Shown here piece by piece: positions 1-8,401 of a stretch of 64,000 bases of DNA. Each line of letters begins with the position of its first letter. Position 1 is the first letter of the stretch. Source of the stretch: an uncultured Bacteroidota bacterium (lineage in GTDB: Bacteria; Bacteroidota; Bacteroidia; Chitinophagales; Saprospiraceae); the NCBI GenBank assembly GCA_937872515.1, contig CALMSX010000074.1, positions 1 through 64,000 of the forward strand, read 5' to 3'. The notes beneath the pieces were generated by a model that was given only the letters and a program-made list of their open reading frames with translations, had not been told where the DNA came from and did not search any database. Position numbers and translations under genes: made by a program.

Positions 1-126
1 GCAGGAGCCGCTTTTTTAGCAGGAGCTGCTTTTTTAGCAGGAGCCGCTTTTTTTGCAGGAGCTGCTTTCTTTGCAGGAGCTGCTTTCTTTGCAGGAGCCG
101 CTTTTTTAGCTGGTGCTGCCTTCTTA
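1..126 (-). repeat. 18-bp tandem repeat encoding KAAPAK
   Basis: Seven units of 18 bases lie head to tail, starting at 1, 19, 37, 55, 73, 91 and 109; the last is degenerate. Units differ mainly at third positions (gccgct/gctgct, tttttta/tttcttt). The period is a multiple of three, so copy changes keep the reading frame. The array probably continues beyond base 1. Confidence 0.9.
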
Positions 127-1154
127 GTGGTAGCTACTTTTTTAGTAGCAGCTGCCTTAGTTGCAGTCTTCTTTTCTGTTTTTTTCATTTGAAATGAAGT
201 TTTAATAGATGATGATTGAAAAATGTTACTAATAAAGCTACCCCAGGTCAGGTTAACTTGCCCTTCCTGGTGTAACTTAGCTCTATCAATCGCCATTAAG
301 GCGGAATTTTCTACGATCCAATCGAAGTTTTCCTGACCTACTGAATTGATATCAGCGTCTGGAGCTCCGTTACAAAAATCTATGGCATATGGAATACCAT
401 CTCTAACAGCAAACTCAACTGTGTTAAAATCATAACCCAGGCCATGATTTAAAGCAAGTACATATTGATGAATGGTGTCTAATAACTTTTTCTCTACGGG
501 ACCGCCACCGGTAACATAACGCAAATGGTGGGGGTTTCTCGGTTCATATTGCATGATGTGAACCCTGTCTCCGTTTAAATAATAACATCTGAAATACAAA
601 TCAAACTGTATTTCTTCCTGGAGTAACATAACCAATTGTCCGGTTTCTCCATGTTTTTCCCATAAATCCTGTGGGTCTGTAACTTTATAAACGCTTTTCC
701 ACCCACCACCGGCATGGGGCTTCATGTATGCTGGAAATCCAACATAATCAAAGATGCCCTGCCAATCCATTGGAAATTTTAGGTTTCTGAATGATTTTTC
801 GGTAGTATCATCCGGTCTCTCCTTTGAAGGTAAGAGAACCGTATTGGGAACGGGTACCCCCAGGTGAACAGCTAAACAATTATTGAAAAACTTTTCGTCT
901 GCACTCCACCAAAAAGGGTTATTGATGACAGCGGTGCCATTTAAGGCGGCATTCTTTAAATAAGCTTTGTAAAAAGGTACATCCTGAGAAATACGGTCAA
1001 CAATTACCGCATAATCGGTAGGGACACCCTGCTTTACCATATCTATCTGAACAGCTTCTGCAACTATGCCCGGAACTTTTTTTTCATTTATTCTGTCAAT
1101 GAAAGCTTGCGGGAAGCTACTCTCCATTCCAAATAAGATACCAATTTTTTTCAT
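1..1154 (-). CDS. ATP-grasp domain protein with C-terminal Lys/Ala/Pro-rich histone-H1-like tail (partial)
   Basis: Translating the minus strand from the ATG at 1154 gives an open frame that runs without a stop to the window edge (about 384 codons; the C-terminus is outside). Residues 1-322 resemble D-Ala-D-Ala-ligase-type ATP-grasp enzymes: an N-terminal Rossmann-like start (MKKIGILFG), a central PAYMKPHAGGGWKSVYKV segment like the ATP-binding loop, and a late stretch with YDFNTVEFAVRDGIPYAIDFCNGAPD, where Glu/Asp/Asn would bind Mg-ATP. From residue 323 the frame becomes a basic tail built of KAAPAK repeats, as in bacterial histone H1-like proteins. Residue 323 is itself a Met, so a separate H1-like protein could start there at 188, but no stop separates the two parts. 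The substrate is unknown; peptide-bond or amide ligation is a family expectation. The ATP-grasp call is fairly sure, the meaning of the tail is not. Confidence 0.75.
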   Translation of the reverse strand, partial: MKKIGILFGMESSFPQAFIDRINEKKVPGIVAEAVQIDMVKQGVPTDYAVIVDRISQDVPFYKAYLKNAALNGTAVINNPFWWSADEKFFNNCLAVHLGVPVPNTVLLPSKERPDDTTEKSFRNLKFPMDWQGIFDYVGFPAYMKPHAGGGWKSVYKVTDPQDLWEKHGETGQLVMLLQEEIQFDLYFRCYYLNGDRVHIMQYEPRNPHHLRYVTGGGPVEKKLLDTIHQYVLALNHGLGYDFNTVEFAVRDGIPYAIDFCNGAPDADINSVGQENFDWIVENSALMAIDRAKLHQEGQVNLTWGSFISNIFQSSSIKTSFQMKKTEKKTATKAAATKKVATTKKAAPAKKAAPAKKAAPAKKAAPAKKAAPAKKAAPAKKAAP

Positions 1155-1243
1155 TCAATCAATTTGAGTGATAGAATTCTTCCCCCCTGATACAACCCTG
1201 CTTTTTCGTGTTTCTACCATATAATATTTTAACTTATATGTAA

Positions 1244-1462
1244 ATAACACTGCAAAAGTATTATATATATTCAATATCCGTACCATTTTTTGAGTTTTTT
1301 TTTCTGGAACCCAAAGACAATGAAACGTTTATGACCGACTTGATGGATTTTCTGGAAAAAGAAAAAGAGGATTAAAATTGAATTTTTGTGATTGGCGTAG
1401 ATGGTAAAGAATTTACCATTAAATTGAAATTCAATAATTTATGTCAAAAAATCGATGTATAA
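1244..1462 (+). pseudogene. Possible decayed reading frame in a gene-poor gap
   Basis: The gap 1155-1472 holds no intact gene. In one plus-strand frame there are two protein-like stretches with normal-looking residue use, one around 1304-1374 (ending FLEKEKED, stop 1372-1374) and one around 1382-1462 (with IGVDGKEFTIKLKFNN, stop 1460-1462). They share a frame and are split by two stops at 1372 and 1379. This could be a gene remnant or chance; no homolog is recognised. Confidence 0.2.
1253..1260 (-). promoter_or_regulatory. Possible -7 promoter box (TACTTTTG)
   Basis: On the minus strand TACTTTTG fits the Bacteroidota TAnnTTTG consensus about 95 bases upstream of the ATP-grasp start codon. 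No clear TTG -33 box is present at the usual distance, so the call is tentative. Confidence 0.35.
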
Positions 1463-1472
1463 ATGTCTAGAA

Positions 1473-1703
1473 TTATTTTATAATAATTACATTGATAATA
1501 TTTTTCAACACCACTTTGGCCACAGAAAAATGATCAATATTTTTTTCAGAATTTTCAAAAATATTTTCTGTTTCAACGTAAATTTTTTCTTCTACAGAAA
1601 CATTTTTGCCATTTGGATACACCAACTGAAGGTATAAAAAACAGGAAAAACTAAACATGACTAACAAAGTAAAAAGAATGGTTTGACGTTGAAGCACTTT
1701 CAT
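1473..1703 (-). CDS. Small single-pass membrane protein, unknown function
   Basis: The predicted product is 76 residues when started at the ATG at 1703; a longer frame reaches 1745, but its first 14 residues look like untranslated leader. Residues about 6-28 form a hydrophobic segment (TILFTLLVMFSFSCFLYLQL) that could be a membrane anchor or uncleaved signal. The remainder is polar with Lys/Glu/Asn and a hydrophobic last stretch. The gene is AT-rich and lies alone between the gap at 1.2-1.47 kb and the acyltransferase. I recognise no family, and the frame may not be expressed. Confidence 0.35.
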   Translation of the reverse strand: MKVLQRQTILFTLLVMFSFSCFLYLQLVYPNGKNVSVEEKIYVETENIFENSEKNIDHFSVAKVVLKNIINVIIIK

Positions 1704-1788
1704 GGAAGTAGGTTTTACAGTATAAAAGTACAAACGTAACTTCAAAGGTGTTAGTTACAGTTTTGTTAATTTTTTATTTATTTATTTT

Positions 1789-2994
1789 TCACCCTCCTTC
1801 CTGATCTCGAAATGGATTGCGAGGAACCCATTCTTCTGGCTTGTACAATCGTTTTACCAATTCCGGAACCAGCCTGTTATAAATGCTCTTCCTGTGAAAG
1901 AGATAGCAGTAAACATCAACAGCCTTAGCCCCAACTGAACTCTTGATTTCGACAGCGGTCCTGGACATAAATATTTTTTTCACTTTTTGTTTGATTCCCT
2001 CCTCGATCATGTCAAACAACATGTTCAGATAAAGTTGTTTTTCTTTATTGACATCCAACTCATATCCTAAAAAGTGAGCATCGAGGTGATCGTAATTTTT
2101 AAGAACTGTGAAAAAACCAACAAGACGCCCCTCTTGATTAAAGTAGCCCTTGATCAATATACCTTCTTTCATTTTTACTTTTAGCTGGTAAAAGTAATCT
2201 CGGTCCAAAATAAATAAATTGAAACCTGCATTTTCAGCAATATTTCTGTATTGCCGGTGCATCTCATCTGCATACGCCATCAATTCATCTGCCTGTAAAC
2301 TTCTTGAGGTTAGATCTCCTACCATGTTTCTGGCCCGCCGATATCTGATCCTCGCTTTGGATTTTAGTGCTTCCTGATAATCCTCTACCCTCTTCCACTC
2401 TTCCGGAATGGTCAAGATCATATTGGGCTGAACACAAAATTCTGTCACTTTTTTGCTTTCCGCAAAATGGAAACGCTGGCCATAGTTAAAATCCTTAATC
2501 AACACTGGACCAATCTTGATTCCTTTTTTTTGCAACCAGCCAGAAACCCAGTCCGTAAGCCATAACACCATGTCTGACCTGTCTTCCAGTGGAAATTGTT
2601 TTGAAAAATGACACCCATACTTTCCTGTCACCAACATATTGCCCAAAACCAAGGTATACATATCGAGTAGCGACAAAGCCGCTCCCTTGACCCTTGATAG
2701 TAAGCCCCCTGTTTCCTCGTCCGATTTAATGGAGGAACTTAAGTTTATTCTTTTGTATTGAAAATAGGCCAAGCCAATCCACTCATCTTCTTTCCACACA
2801 GTTACGTATAGGGGATGAAGACCACCTGGTGGGGCATCCTCCAGCGCTTTATGGTATTCAGCTTCCCAGTATTCATCCGTAGGACAATGGGTTGACCATT
2901 CTTGTTCCGCATCGTTGATGGAGGTATATAGTCTTACTTCATAGGACTTATACCTTGCATGAATTTCTCTTTTTTCCTTACAATGTGGCAACAT
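1789..2994 (-). CDS. GNAT-fold acyltransferase (BioF2-like / FemAB-related)
   Basis: This 401-residue protein matches the general layout of the large GNAT-type family that includes the acetyltransferase domain Acetyltransf_6 (BioF2-like) and FemAB-type enzymes. Residues about 215-350 carry the helical segment KSKARIRYRRARN, followed by a second GNAT half with YFNQEGRLVGFFTVL, the beta strand and splayed region where acyl-CoA or acyl-tRNA is normally bound, and LYLNMLFDMIEEGIKQKVKKIFMSR. The substrate cannot be read from the sequence; relatives act on cell-wall or surface-polymer precursors. No signal peptide or membrane segment is seen, so the enzyme is cytoplasmic. It is transcribed on the minus strand, upstream of nothing closely spaced, and appears monocistronic. 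Confidence 0.6.
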   Translation of the reverse strand: MLPHCKEKREIHARYKSYEVRLYTSINDAEQEWSTHCPTDEYWEAEYHKALEDAPPGGLHPLYVTVWKEDEWIGLAYFQYKRINLSSSIKSDEETGGLLSRVKGAALSLLDMYTLVLGNMLVTGKYGCHFSKQFPLEDRSDMVLWLTDWVSGWLQKKGIKIGPVLIKDFNYGQRFHFAESKKVTEFCVQPNMILTIPEEWKRVEDYQEALKSKARIRYRRARNMVGDLTSRSLQADELMAYADEMHRQYRNIAENAGFNLFILDRDYFYQLKVKMKEGILIKGYFNQEGRLVGFFTVLKNYDHLDAHFLGYELDVNKEKQLYLNMLFDMIEEGIKQKVKKIFMSRTAVEIKSSVGAKAVDVYCYLFHRKSIYNRLVPELVKRLYKPEEWVPRNPFRDQEGG

Positions 2995-3084
2995 GTTTTT
3001 TAAAACGAATGGGTGACCAAAATTGTTTGGACATATAAAGAAAATCCGACTAAAGCCTCTTCACTCAAGACAAAGTCTTTCATT

Positions 3085-3711
3085 TTAGGCTTCTTCCACA
3101 AGTTCCTTGTAATCGGCTATTCCAGCCAAAATCACTTCAAATGCTGTTTCCTGGCCATAGACCGCCATTACCTCCACCGTTTTAGGTGCTTCCGGCAACT
3201 GCTTGTAGGTCACAAAATAATGAGTAAGTCTGTTGATGATGGCCTCAGGCAATTGGTGGATATCGGTAAAATGACCATACAACTGATCGCCCTTCAAGAC
3301 GGCAATTATTTTGTCGTCTGCTTCATCTTTGTCAAGGAGTCTTAATCCTCCTATGGGAATAGCATCCACCAAAATATCGCCCCTTGGAATTACTTTTTCA
3401 GTCAGCACAAGTATGTCGAGGGGGTCGCCATCTCCTTTTATGTTGCCAATACCTGTGGCTTCCATGCACAATCCTGCTATTTGGGTACCACAGTAGGTTC
3501 GGGGAATGAAGCCATAAAGCGCAGGCACCACATTGCTGTACTTCTGTGGTCTGTCAATCCGTAAATAACCGCTGGGTTTGTCGATTTCGTATTTAACGGT
3601 ATCGGTCGAACTGATTTCGATAAAAGCAACGACCTCATTTGGCAGCGAATCGCCTGGAGAAACTCCATGCCACGGATGAGCCTTGTGATCGGAGAATAAA
3701 TTAGGCTTCAT
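3085..3711 (-). CDS. ppa: Inorganic pyrophosphatase (family I)
   Basis: This soluble enzyme hydrolyses pyrophosphate to two phosphates, pulling biosynthetic reactions forward. The 208-residue product carries the family I signature DGDPLDILVL (about residues 94-103), whose aspartates bind the catalytic metal ions, plus an upstream EIDKPSGYLRIDRP segment and YGFIPRTYCG, both typical of this family. The length is slightly above the usual 175-180 residues because of an N-terminal extension of about 25 residues (FSDHKAHPWHGVSPGD), seen in other Bacteroidota pyrophosphatases. It is on the minus strand, 26 bases downstream of the peroxiredoxin-like gene, so the two may be cotranscribed. Confidence 0.93.
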   Translation of the reverse strand: MKPNLFSDHKAHPWHGVSPGDSLPNEVVAFIEISSTDTVKYEIDKPSGYLRIDRPQKYSNVVPALYGFIPRTYCGTQIAGLCMEATGIGNIKGDGDPLDILVLTEKVIPRGDILVDAIPIGGLRLLDKDEADDKIIAVLKGDQLYGHFTDIHQLPEAIINRLTHYFVTYKQLPEAPKTVEVMAVYGQETAFEVILAGIADYKELVEEA

Positions 3712-3737
3712 ATTCTTATTTTATTTAGGAGTTTCTA

Positions 3738-4262
3738 TTAATAGGAACAACACCTTATCAGGCTGTCGTAATCTGGTTTGTCAGAAGCGTGGGCATGGAT
3801 AAAGGATTCAAGTACCTTTCCTTGTTTGATTAAAAAAATACCTGGCATTTGAAAGCCATCACCAATGGTGGTCAAAGTGGGAAAAACGCCTTTGGTTGCG
3901 GCTACTTCAAATCCCCTAACCAGGGTTTTGAGACCAAAAAGTTGATTGAACCGGCCTTTCACCAATCCAAAAGCATGGTAGAATGAAGTTTCAGGATCGG
4001 AAACGTGAATGACTTTTTCCCAATGGTATTGTTGGAAATAAGAAATAGCGGTTTCATTATCTGTCATGTGAACAAAAACAGGAATGATACCCATTTCCCT
4101 GAAAGTTTCTATCTTTTTCGACAAATCGATCAGAGATTCTCTACAGAATACACAGCCAAAATGTCTTAGAAAAACTAAAAACACAAGGTTATTTTCAGAA
4201 ATAGTGAAGACATCAGAACCATCTGATGTCTTCATTTTCTTCATCGTTTCCGCCAACGGCAT
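3738..4262 (-). CDS. Peroxiredoxin-like (AhpC/TSA family) protein with CxxC
   Basis: The 174-residue product has a thioredoxin fold signature: strand LVFLVFLRHFGCVFCRESL with a CVFC motif near residue 40, then a helix and KGVFPTLTTIGDGFQMPGIFLIKQGKV, which matches the cis-Pro region and final strand. It most resembles the AhpC/TSA-antioxidant (PF13911) branch, sometimes annotated SelL-related redox protein. A role in thiol-dependent peroxide or disulfide chemistry in the cytoplasm is expected from the fold; the substrate is unknown. It sits between mdh (42 bases upstream) and ppa, all on the minus strand. Confidence 0.75.
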   Translation of the reverse strand: MPLAETMKKMKTSDGSDVFTISENNLVFLVFLRHFGCVFCRESLIDLSKKIETFREMGIIPVFVHMTDNETAISYFQQYHWEKVIHVSDPETSFYHAFGLVKGRFNQLFGLKTLVRGFEVAATKGVFPTLTTIGDGFQMPGIFLIKQGKVLESFIHAHASDKPDYDSLIRCCSY

Positions 4263-4304
4263 ATCAATGACTTTTTAAGGGAAACGTTATATTCATCTAA
4301 AGGT

Positions 4305-5240
4305 TTATGCCAATTTCATTTTTTCAAAAACATTGATGACTTCTTCTACCGCTTTGGCTGATTTCTGAAGCATCTTTTTTTCTGAGCCATTTAATTGCAA
4401 CTCTATGATTTCTTCAATTCCATTCCTTCCCAATTTAACGGGGGCACCCAAATAAAGGTCATTAATTCCGTATTGACCAGTTAGTTTAGCACAAACCGGG
4501 AAAATCCTGTTTTCATCTTTTAAAATGGCCTCTACCATTTGGGCAGCAGCAGCTCCTGGTGCATACCATGCAGAAGTACCCATCAATTGAACCAATTCTC
4601 CACCACCTGTTTTTGTTCTCTCAACAATGGCATTCAAACTATCCTTGTCAATTAATTCAGTAACTGGAATACCGGAAACCGTGGTATAACGAGGAAGGGG
4701 TACCATGGTATCACCATGACCTCCCATCAGAATGGCCTGGATTTCTTTGGGTGAGGTATTGAGCGCTTCAGCTAAAAAAGCACGGTAGCGGGCGGTATCC
4801 AAAATTCCTGCCATTCCAAATACCCTGTTGGATGGTAAGCCGGAAGCCTTCCATGCAGCATGGGTCATGACATCCAAAGGATTAGAAACCACAATAATAA
4901 TAGGATTTTTACTGTATTTAAGGATGTTCTTAACACAAGACACCACAATGCCGGCATTGGTTGAAATGAGGTCATCACGGCTCATGCCCGGCTTGCGGGG
5001 AATACCTGCTGTGATTACCACCACATCTGATCCCTTTGTATCTTTATAATTATCGGTTCCTTTCAACCGCGTACTGTAGTTTCCTATCGGAGCCTGTTGC
5101 CAAATATCCAAGGCCTTGCCCTTGGCAAAGTCACCTCTGATATCGACCAAAACAACCTCCTTTACAAAATCTTTGTGCGCCAATACATCGGCAACCGTGG
5201 CACCTACGTTTCCTGCTCCAATGACGGTAACTTTACTCAT
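4305..5240 (-). CDS. mdh: Malate dehydrogenase
   Basis: This cytoplasmic enzyme interconverts malate and oxaloacetate with NAD in the TCA cycle. The 311-residue product starts with the dinucleotide-binding motif VIGAGNVGATVA, has the substrate loop around IPRKPGMSRDDL with the conserved arginines, VVSNPLDVMTHAAW, and the catalytic MGGHGDTMVPL with the active histidine. The IPRKPGMSR loop fits the LDH-like MDH type and supports malate rather than lactate as substrate. The start at 5240 sits directly before the nucleotide-binding motif. A -7 box is present 34 bases upstream. Confidence 0.95.
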   Translation of the reverse strand: MSKVTVIGAGNVGATVADVLAHKDFVKEVVLVDIRGDFAKGKALDIWQQAPIGNYSTRLKGTDNYKDTKGSDVVVITAGIPRKPGMSRDDLISTNAGIVVSCVKNILKYSKNPIIIVVSNPLDVMTHAAWKASGLPSNRVFGMAGILDTARYRAFLAEALNTSPKEIQAILMGGHGDTMVPLPRYTTVSGIPVTELIDKDSLNAIVERTKTGGGELVQLMGTSAWYAPGAAAAQMVEAILKDENRIFPVCAKLTGQYGINDLYLGAPVKLGRNGIEEIIELQLNGSEKKMLQKSAKAVEEVINVFEKMKLA

Positions 5241-5273
5241 TTATCTATGCTTTTCTTGTTATAAATATGTTTG

Positions 5274-5281
5274 CAAAGCTA
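5274..5281 (-). promoter_or_regulatory. Probable mdh -7 promoter box (TAGCTTTG)
   Basis: On the minus strand TAGCTTTG matches TAnnTTTG 34 bases upstream of the mdh start codon. No good -33 TTG is seen. The rest of the divergent gap, 5282-5567, holds no open frame or RNA that I can support; it contains AT-rich spacer only. Confidence 0.45.
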
Positions 5282-5567
5282 ATCATTTCATTTTCTAATA
5301 TCTATGACCATTTTCATCTTTTTTTATGCTTTCAAACATTTCATAATGCGTACCTAAACTCCCATTTTAAGGAACTATTTAATTCTTTGGTCTGTTTTGC
5401 TTTTATACAACTTTTATTCCGAAAAAACCGCTAATAAAAGACGAAAATTGCATTACAAACACCCGTTATTCAATTAATTTTAACCGATTCCGTAAAAACT
5501 GTGCTTGTAACCGCATAATTGACCCGAATTGTCGGCTTTTACGTGGTACATAAAAGCTATTTAGACG

Positions 5568-5575
5568 TATATTTG
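5568..5575 (+). promoter_or_regulatory. Probable -7 promoter box (TATATTTG) of the metalloprotease gene
   Basis: TATATTTG is a full match to TAnnTTTG, 25 bases before the ATG at 5601. The -33 region is poor. Transcription would begin about 5582, giving a leader of some 20 bases. Confidence 0.5.
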
Positions 5576-5600
5576 CGAACTCTTCAATTAATAAAAACAA

Positions 5601-7097
5601 ATGATCAGAAAAATTTTCTCTTTGACCTTGCTGCTTTTTGTGTCAGCTTATGGTTGGTCCCAACACTCAATATGTGGTATGAGCACCTCAGACCAGCATG
5701 AAATGACTGAAATGTTTAGTCATGCAGGAGAAGGTGGACAATTTCTAGCCAACAGGGGAGATAAAATCTATATTCCCGTTAAATTTCACTTAGTTGCTGA
5801 TGACAATGGAAAAGGACGCGTTGGCTATTCTACTATCCTGAATCAACTGGATAAGCTGAATGCAGATTATGCAAAACACAATTTTACCTTCTACCTGAAG
5901 GACAATTACAACTTCAACCACATCAACAGCACAGCTGCCTATAATACGCCTCGTGATAATGAGGATTTTTTGTCTACCAAAAAAGATCCAAAAGCGGTGA
6001 ATGTATTTGTGGTCAACAACATTGGTGACAGCCAGGCAGGTATAGGCATCGTACTGGGTTACTATAGTCCTTCCAATGACTTTGTAGTTATGATGGCGGG
6101 AGAAGCAGTAAAATTGTCCAATACACTTAGCCACGAAATCGGACATTTTTTCAACTTGCGACATACTTTTTACGGATGGGAATCTAGCCCTTACGATGAA
6201 AATGAGCATGGCAACCCTTGTGTGCTGACATTTGCACCCGGCACCAACATTCAGGTTGAAAAAATGGACAAAAGCAATTGCAATACAGCTGCAGACCAAC
6301 TGTGTGATACGCCACCTGATTATAATTTTGGCATTACCATCAACAACTGTGTTTTTGGCAAGATTATCCTCGACAAAAATCTGGATACCATCAAGACCAT
6401 GAAGGACAACCAAATGTCTTATTTTTCTGAATGTCCTTCTTACCAGTTTACTGAAAACCAGGAAACCAGAATGCGAACCAACTTCAACAATTCGCTTCGT
6501 TCTTACATACGTTCTTCGTATGTTCCTGTTACAGACACGTTACCTGCAACCAGTGTAATCACACTACCAAAGGCTGGAACCAAGGTGGATGTTTACAACA
6601 ATGTATATTTTGAATGGGTTGATCAGGGTGCCTCTTATTATCTTTTGGAGATTAAAAACTCAAATGAATATTATTATTACTTTGTAACCGGTAACAGCAA
6701 AGAAGTTCTTGACCTTTTACCCAACAAATTATATGTATGGTCTGTCAGGGCATTTCATGATGGATTTACGGGTACTACCAGCCCTCAAACCAACTTTAGG
6801 ACCGGCAACCTGATGACAGATACAGATGATGAGACTTTGGCTCAGAACATCAAAGTATTTCCTAATCCGGTTAAAAAAGGACAATCTCTTTTTATCAACT
6901 TAACAGTAAGCTCAAACAATGCTTATAAAATAGAACTGATTGATGCCACCGGCAAATCCGTATTGCAGCGACAGCAAGAAGTGGTTGCCGGAGAAAATAA
7001 CATTCTGTTGCCAACAGCAGATCTGGCTGCAGGTATGTACTTAGTAACCATTTCCGGAAATGATGGAGTGGTCTCTAAAAAACTGATCATTGAATAA
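5601..7097 (+). CDS. Secreted zinc metalloprotease (M43/pappalysin-like) with T9SS sorting domain
   Basis: The 498-residue product has a signal peptide (about residues 1-20, ending AYGWSQ) and the metzincin zinc site HEIGHFFNLRH at residues 178-188, in which the three histidines bind zinc and the glutamate is catalytic. The surrounding SHEIGHFFNLRHTF and later QLCDTPPD and NQMSYF (Met-turn region) fit the M43 family. Residues about 310-395 resemble a fibronectin-type III module, and residues about 415-498 are a T9SS type A sorting domain (VFPNPVKKGQSLFINL, then ATGKSV and LPTADLAAGMYLVTI). It should be exported, cross the outer membrane through T9SS and be anchored or released. Its substrate is unknown. 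It is 26 bases upstream of sucC, though a shared role is unlikely. Confidence 0.88.
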   Translation: MIRKIFSLTLLLFVSAYGWSQHSICGMSTSDQHEMTEMFSHAGEGGQFLANRGDKIYIPVKFHLVADDNGKGRVGYSTILNQLDKLNADYAKHNFTFYLKDNYNFNHINSTAAYNTPRDNEDFLSTKKDPKAVNVFVVNNIGDSQAGIGIVLGYYSPSNDFVVMMAGEAVKLSNTLSHEIGHFFNLRHTFYGWESSPYDENEHGNPCVLTFAPGTNIQVEKMDKSNCNTAADQLCDTPPDYNFGITINNCVFGKIILDKNLDTIKTMKDNQMSYFSECPSYQFTENQETRMRTNFNNSLRSYIRSSYVPVTDTLPATSVITLPKAGTKVDVYNNVYFEWVDQGASYYLLEIKNSNEYYYYFVTGNSKEVLDLLPNKLYVWSVRAFHDGFTGTTSPQTNFRTGNLMTDTDDETLAQNIKVFPNPVKKGQSLFINLTVSSNNAYKIELIDATGKSVLQRQQEVVAGENNILLPTADLAAGMYLVTISGNDGVVSKKLIIE

Positions 7098-7123
7098 AAA
7101 ACAAACAAAAGGAAGACAACTTT

Positions 7124-8326
7124 ATGAACTTACATGAATACCAGGGAAAAGAACTGCTCACAAGATTTGGTGTTGCCGTTCAAAGAGGAAAAGTAGCTAC
7201 TACGGTAGATGAAGCAGTTGCTGCCTACGAAGCCCTTAAATCTGAAACAGGTACCGAGTTTGCAGTCGTAAAAGCCCAAATCCATGCCGGCGGCCGTGGA
7301 AAAGGGGGAGGCGTTAAACTTGCAAAAAACCTGGATGAGCTGAAACAATTTTCAGGCAACATTCTGGGCATGATGCTAAAAACCCCACAGACTCCGGGCG
7401 GCCTCGAAGGTCCGGGTAAGTTGGTGAGCAAGGTTTTGATTGCAGAAGATTCTTATGCACCTGATTTTAATGCCTGCAAAGAATACTACGTTTCCATTCT
7501 TATGGACAGAGAAAAGAAAAGAAATGTAATCGTCTACAGTACAGAAGGTGGTATGAACATAGAAGAGGTGGCAGAACAGACTCCTCATCTTGTGCACAAG
7601 GAATACATCGACCCCCTTGTAGGCATTCAGGGATTTGAAGCCAGAAAGGTAGCTTACAATCTGGGACTTGAGGGCAAGGCAGTAAAGGAAATGACTCAGT
7701 TTATCACTAATCTTTACAATGCATTTGTTCAAAGTGATGCTTCTCTTTTTGAAGTGAATCCTTGTTTAAAAACAGCTGACGACAGAATCATAGCCGTGGA
7801 TTGCAAGGTGAGTCTGGATGACAACGCTTTGTATAGGCACGCTGATCTGGCAGCCATGAGAGATACCACAGAAGAAGACCCCACAGAAGTTGAGGCCAAA
7901 AGTTATGGTTTAAATTTTGTTAACCTCGACGGAAACGTTGGTTGTATGGTCAATGGAGCCGGACTAGCTATGGCTACCATGGATATTATTAAACTTTCAG
8001 GTGGTTCTCCTGCCAACTTCCTCGACGTAGGGGGTACAGCCGATGCAGCCAGGGTGGAACAAGCTTTTCGCATTATTTTAAGAGACCCAAATGTCAAAGC
8101 CATCCTCATCAATATTTTTGGTGGTATTGTGCGTTGCGACCGGGTTGCTCAAGGTATTGTAGATGCCTATAAAAACATGGGCAATATCCAGGTGCCTATT
8201 ATTGTGAGATTGCAGGGCACCAATGCGGAATTGGCCAAAAAACTCATTGATGAAAGCGGTCTGGAAGTACATTCTGCCATTCAATTGCAGGAAGCGGCAG
8301 ATCTTGTCCGCAAGATGATTGTGTAA
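7124..8326 (+). CDS. sucC: Succinyl-CoA synthetase (ADP-forming) beta subunit
   Basis: This enzyme makes ATP from succinyl-CoA in the TCA cycle together with the alpha subunit SucD, which is not in this window. The 400-residue protein has the ATP-grasp start MNLHEYQGKELLTRFGV, the glycine-rich loop AQIHAGGRGKGGGVKL, the Mg-binding segment FEVNPCLKTADDRIIAVDCKV and the C-terminal CoA-ligase motif INIFGGIVRCDRVAQGI. Length matches the family (about 390-400). Separation from sucD is usual in Bacteroidota. A terminator follows at 8354. Confidence 0.95.
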   Translation: MNLHEYQGKELLTRFGVAVQRGKVATTVDEAVAAYEALKSETGTEFAVVKAQIHAGGRGKGGGVKLAKNLDELKQFSGNILGMMLKTPQTPGGLEGPGKLVSKVLIAEDSYAPDFNACKEYYVSILMDREKKRNVIVYSTEGGMNIEEVAEQTPHLVHKEYIDPLVGIQGFEARKVAYNLGLEGKAVKEMTQFITNLYNAFVQSDASLFEVNPCLKTADDRIIAVDCKVSLDDNALYRHADLAAMRDTTEEDPTEVEAKSYGLNFVNLDGNVGCMVNGAGLAMATMDIIKLSGGSPANFLDVGGTADAARVEQAFRIILRDPNVKAILINIFGGIVRCDRVAQGIVDAYKNMGNIQVPIIVRLQGTNAELAKKLIDESGLEVHSAIQLQEAADLVRKMIV

Positions 8327-8353
8327 TTGGATATGTTCAATAATAAACTATGG

Positions 8354-8382
8354 GGGAGGTCAATTTGACTTCCCTTTTTTTT
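8354..8382 (+). terminator. Rho-independent terminator after sucC
   Basis: A 9-base-pair stem (arms 8354-8362 and 8366-8374, one G-U pair, 3-base loop) is followed by eight Ts at 8375-8382. It lies 27 bases beyond the sucC stop and ends just ahead of xseA, which suggests a separate promoter or read-through for that gene. Confidence 0.75.
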
Positions 8383-8401
8383 CACCCTTATTTTACCGGT
8401 C

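Noticed and set aside
1..126. Possible CRISPR or satellite array
   Set aside because: Units are only 18 bases, have no spacers, and translate in frame as KAAPAK; it is a coding repeat.
5790..6413. Long antisense frame over the metalloprotease gene
   Set aside because: Composition is Val/Ile/Cys-rich shadow of the coding strand, and the plus-strand gene has clear catalytic motifs.
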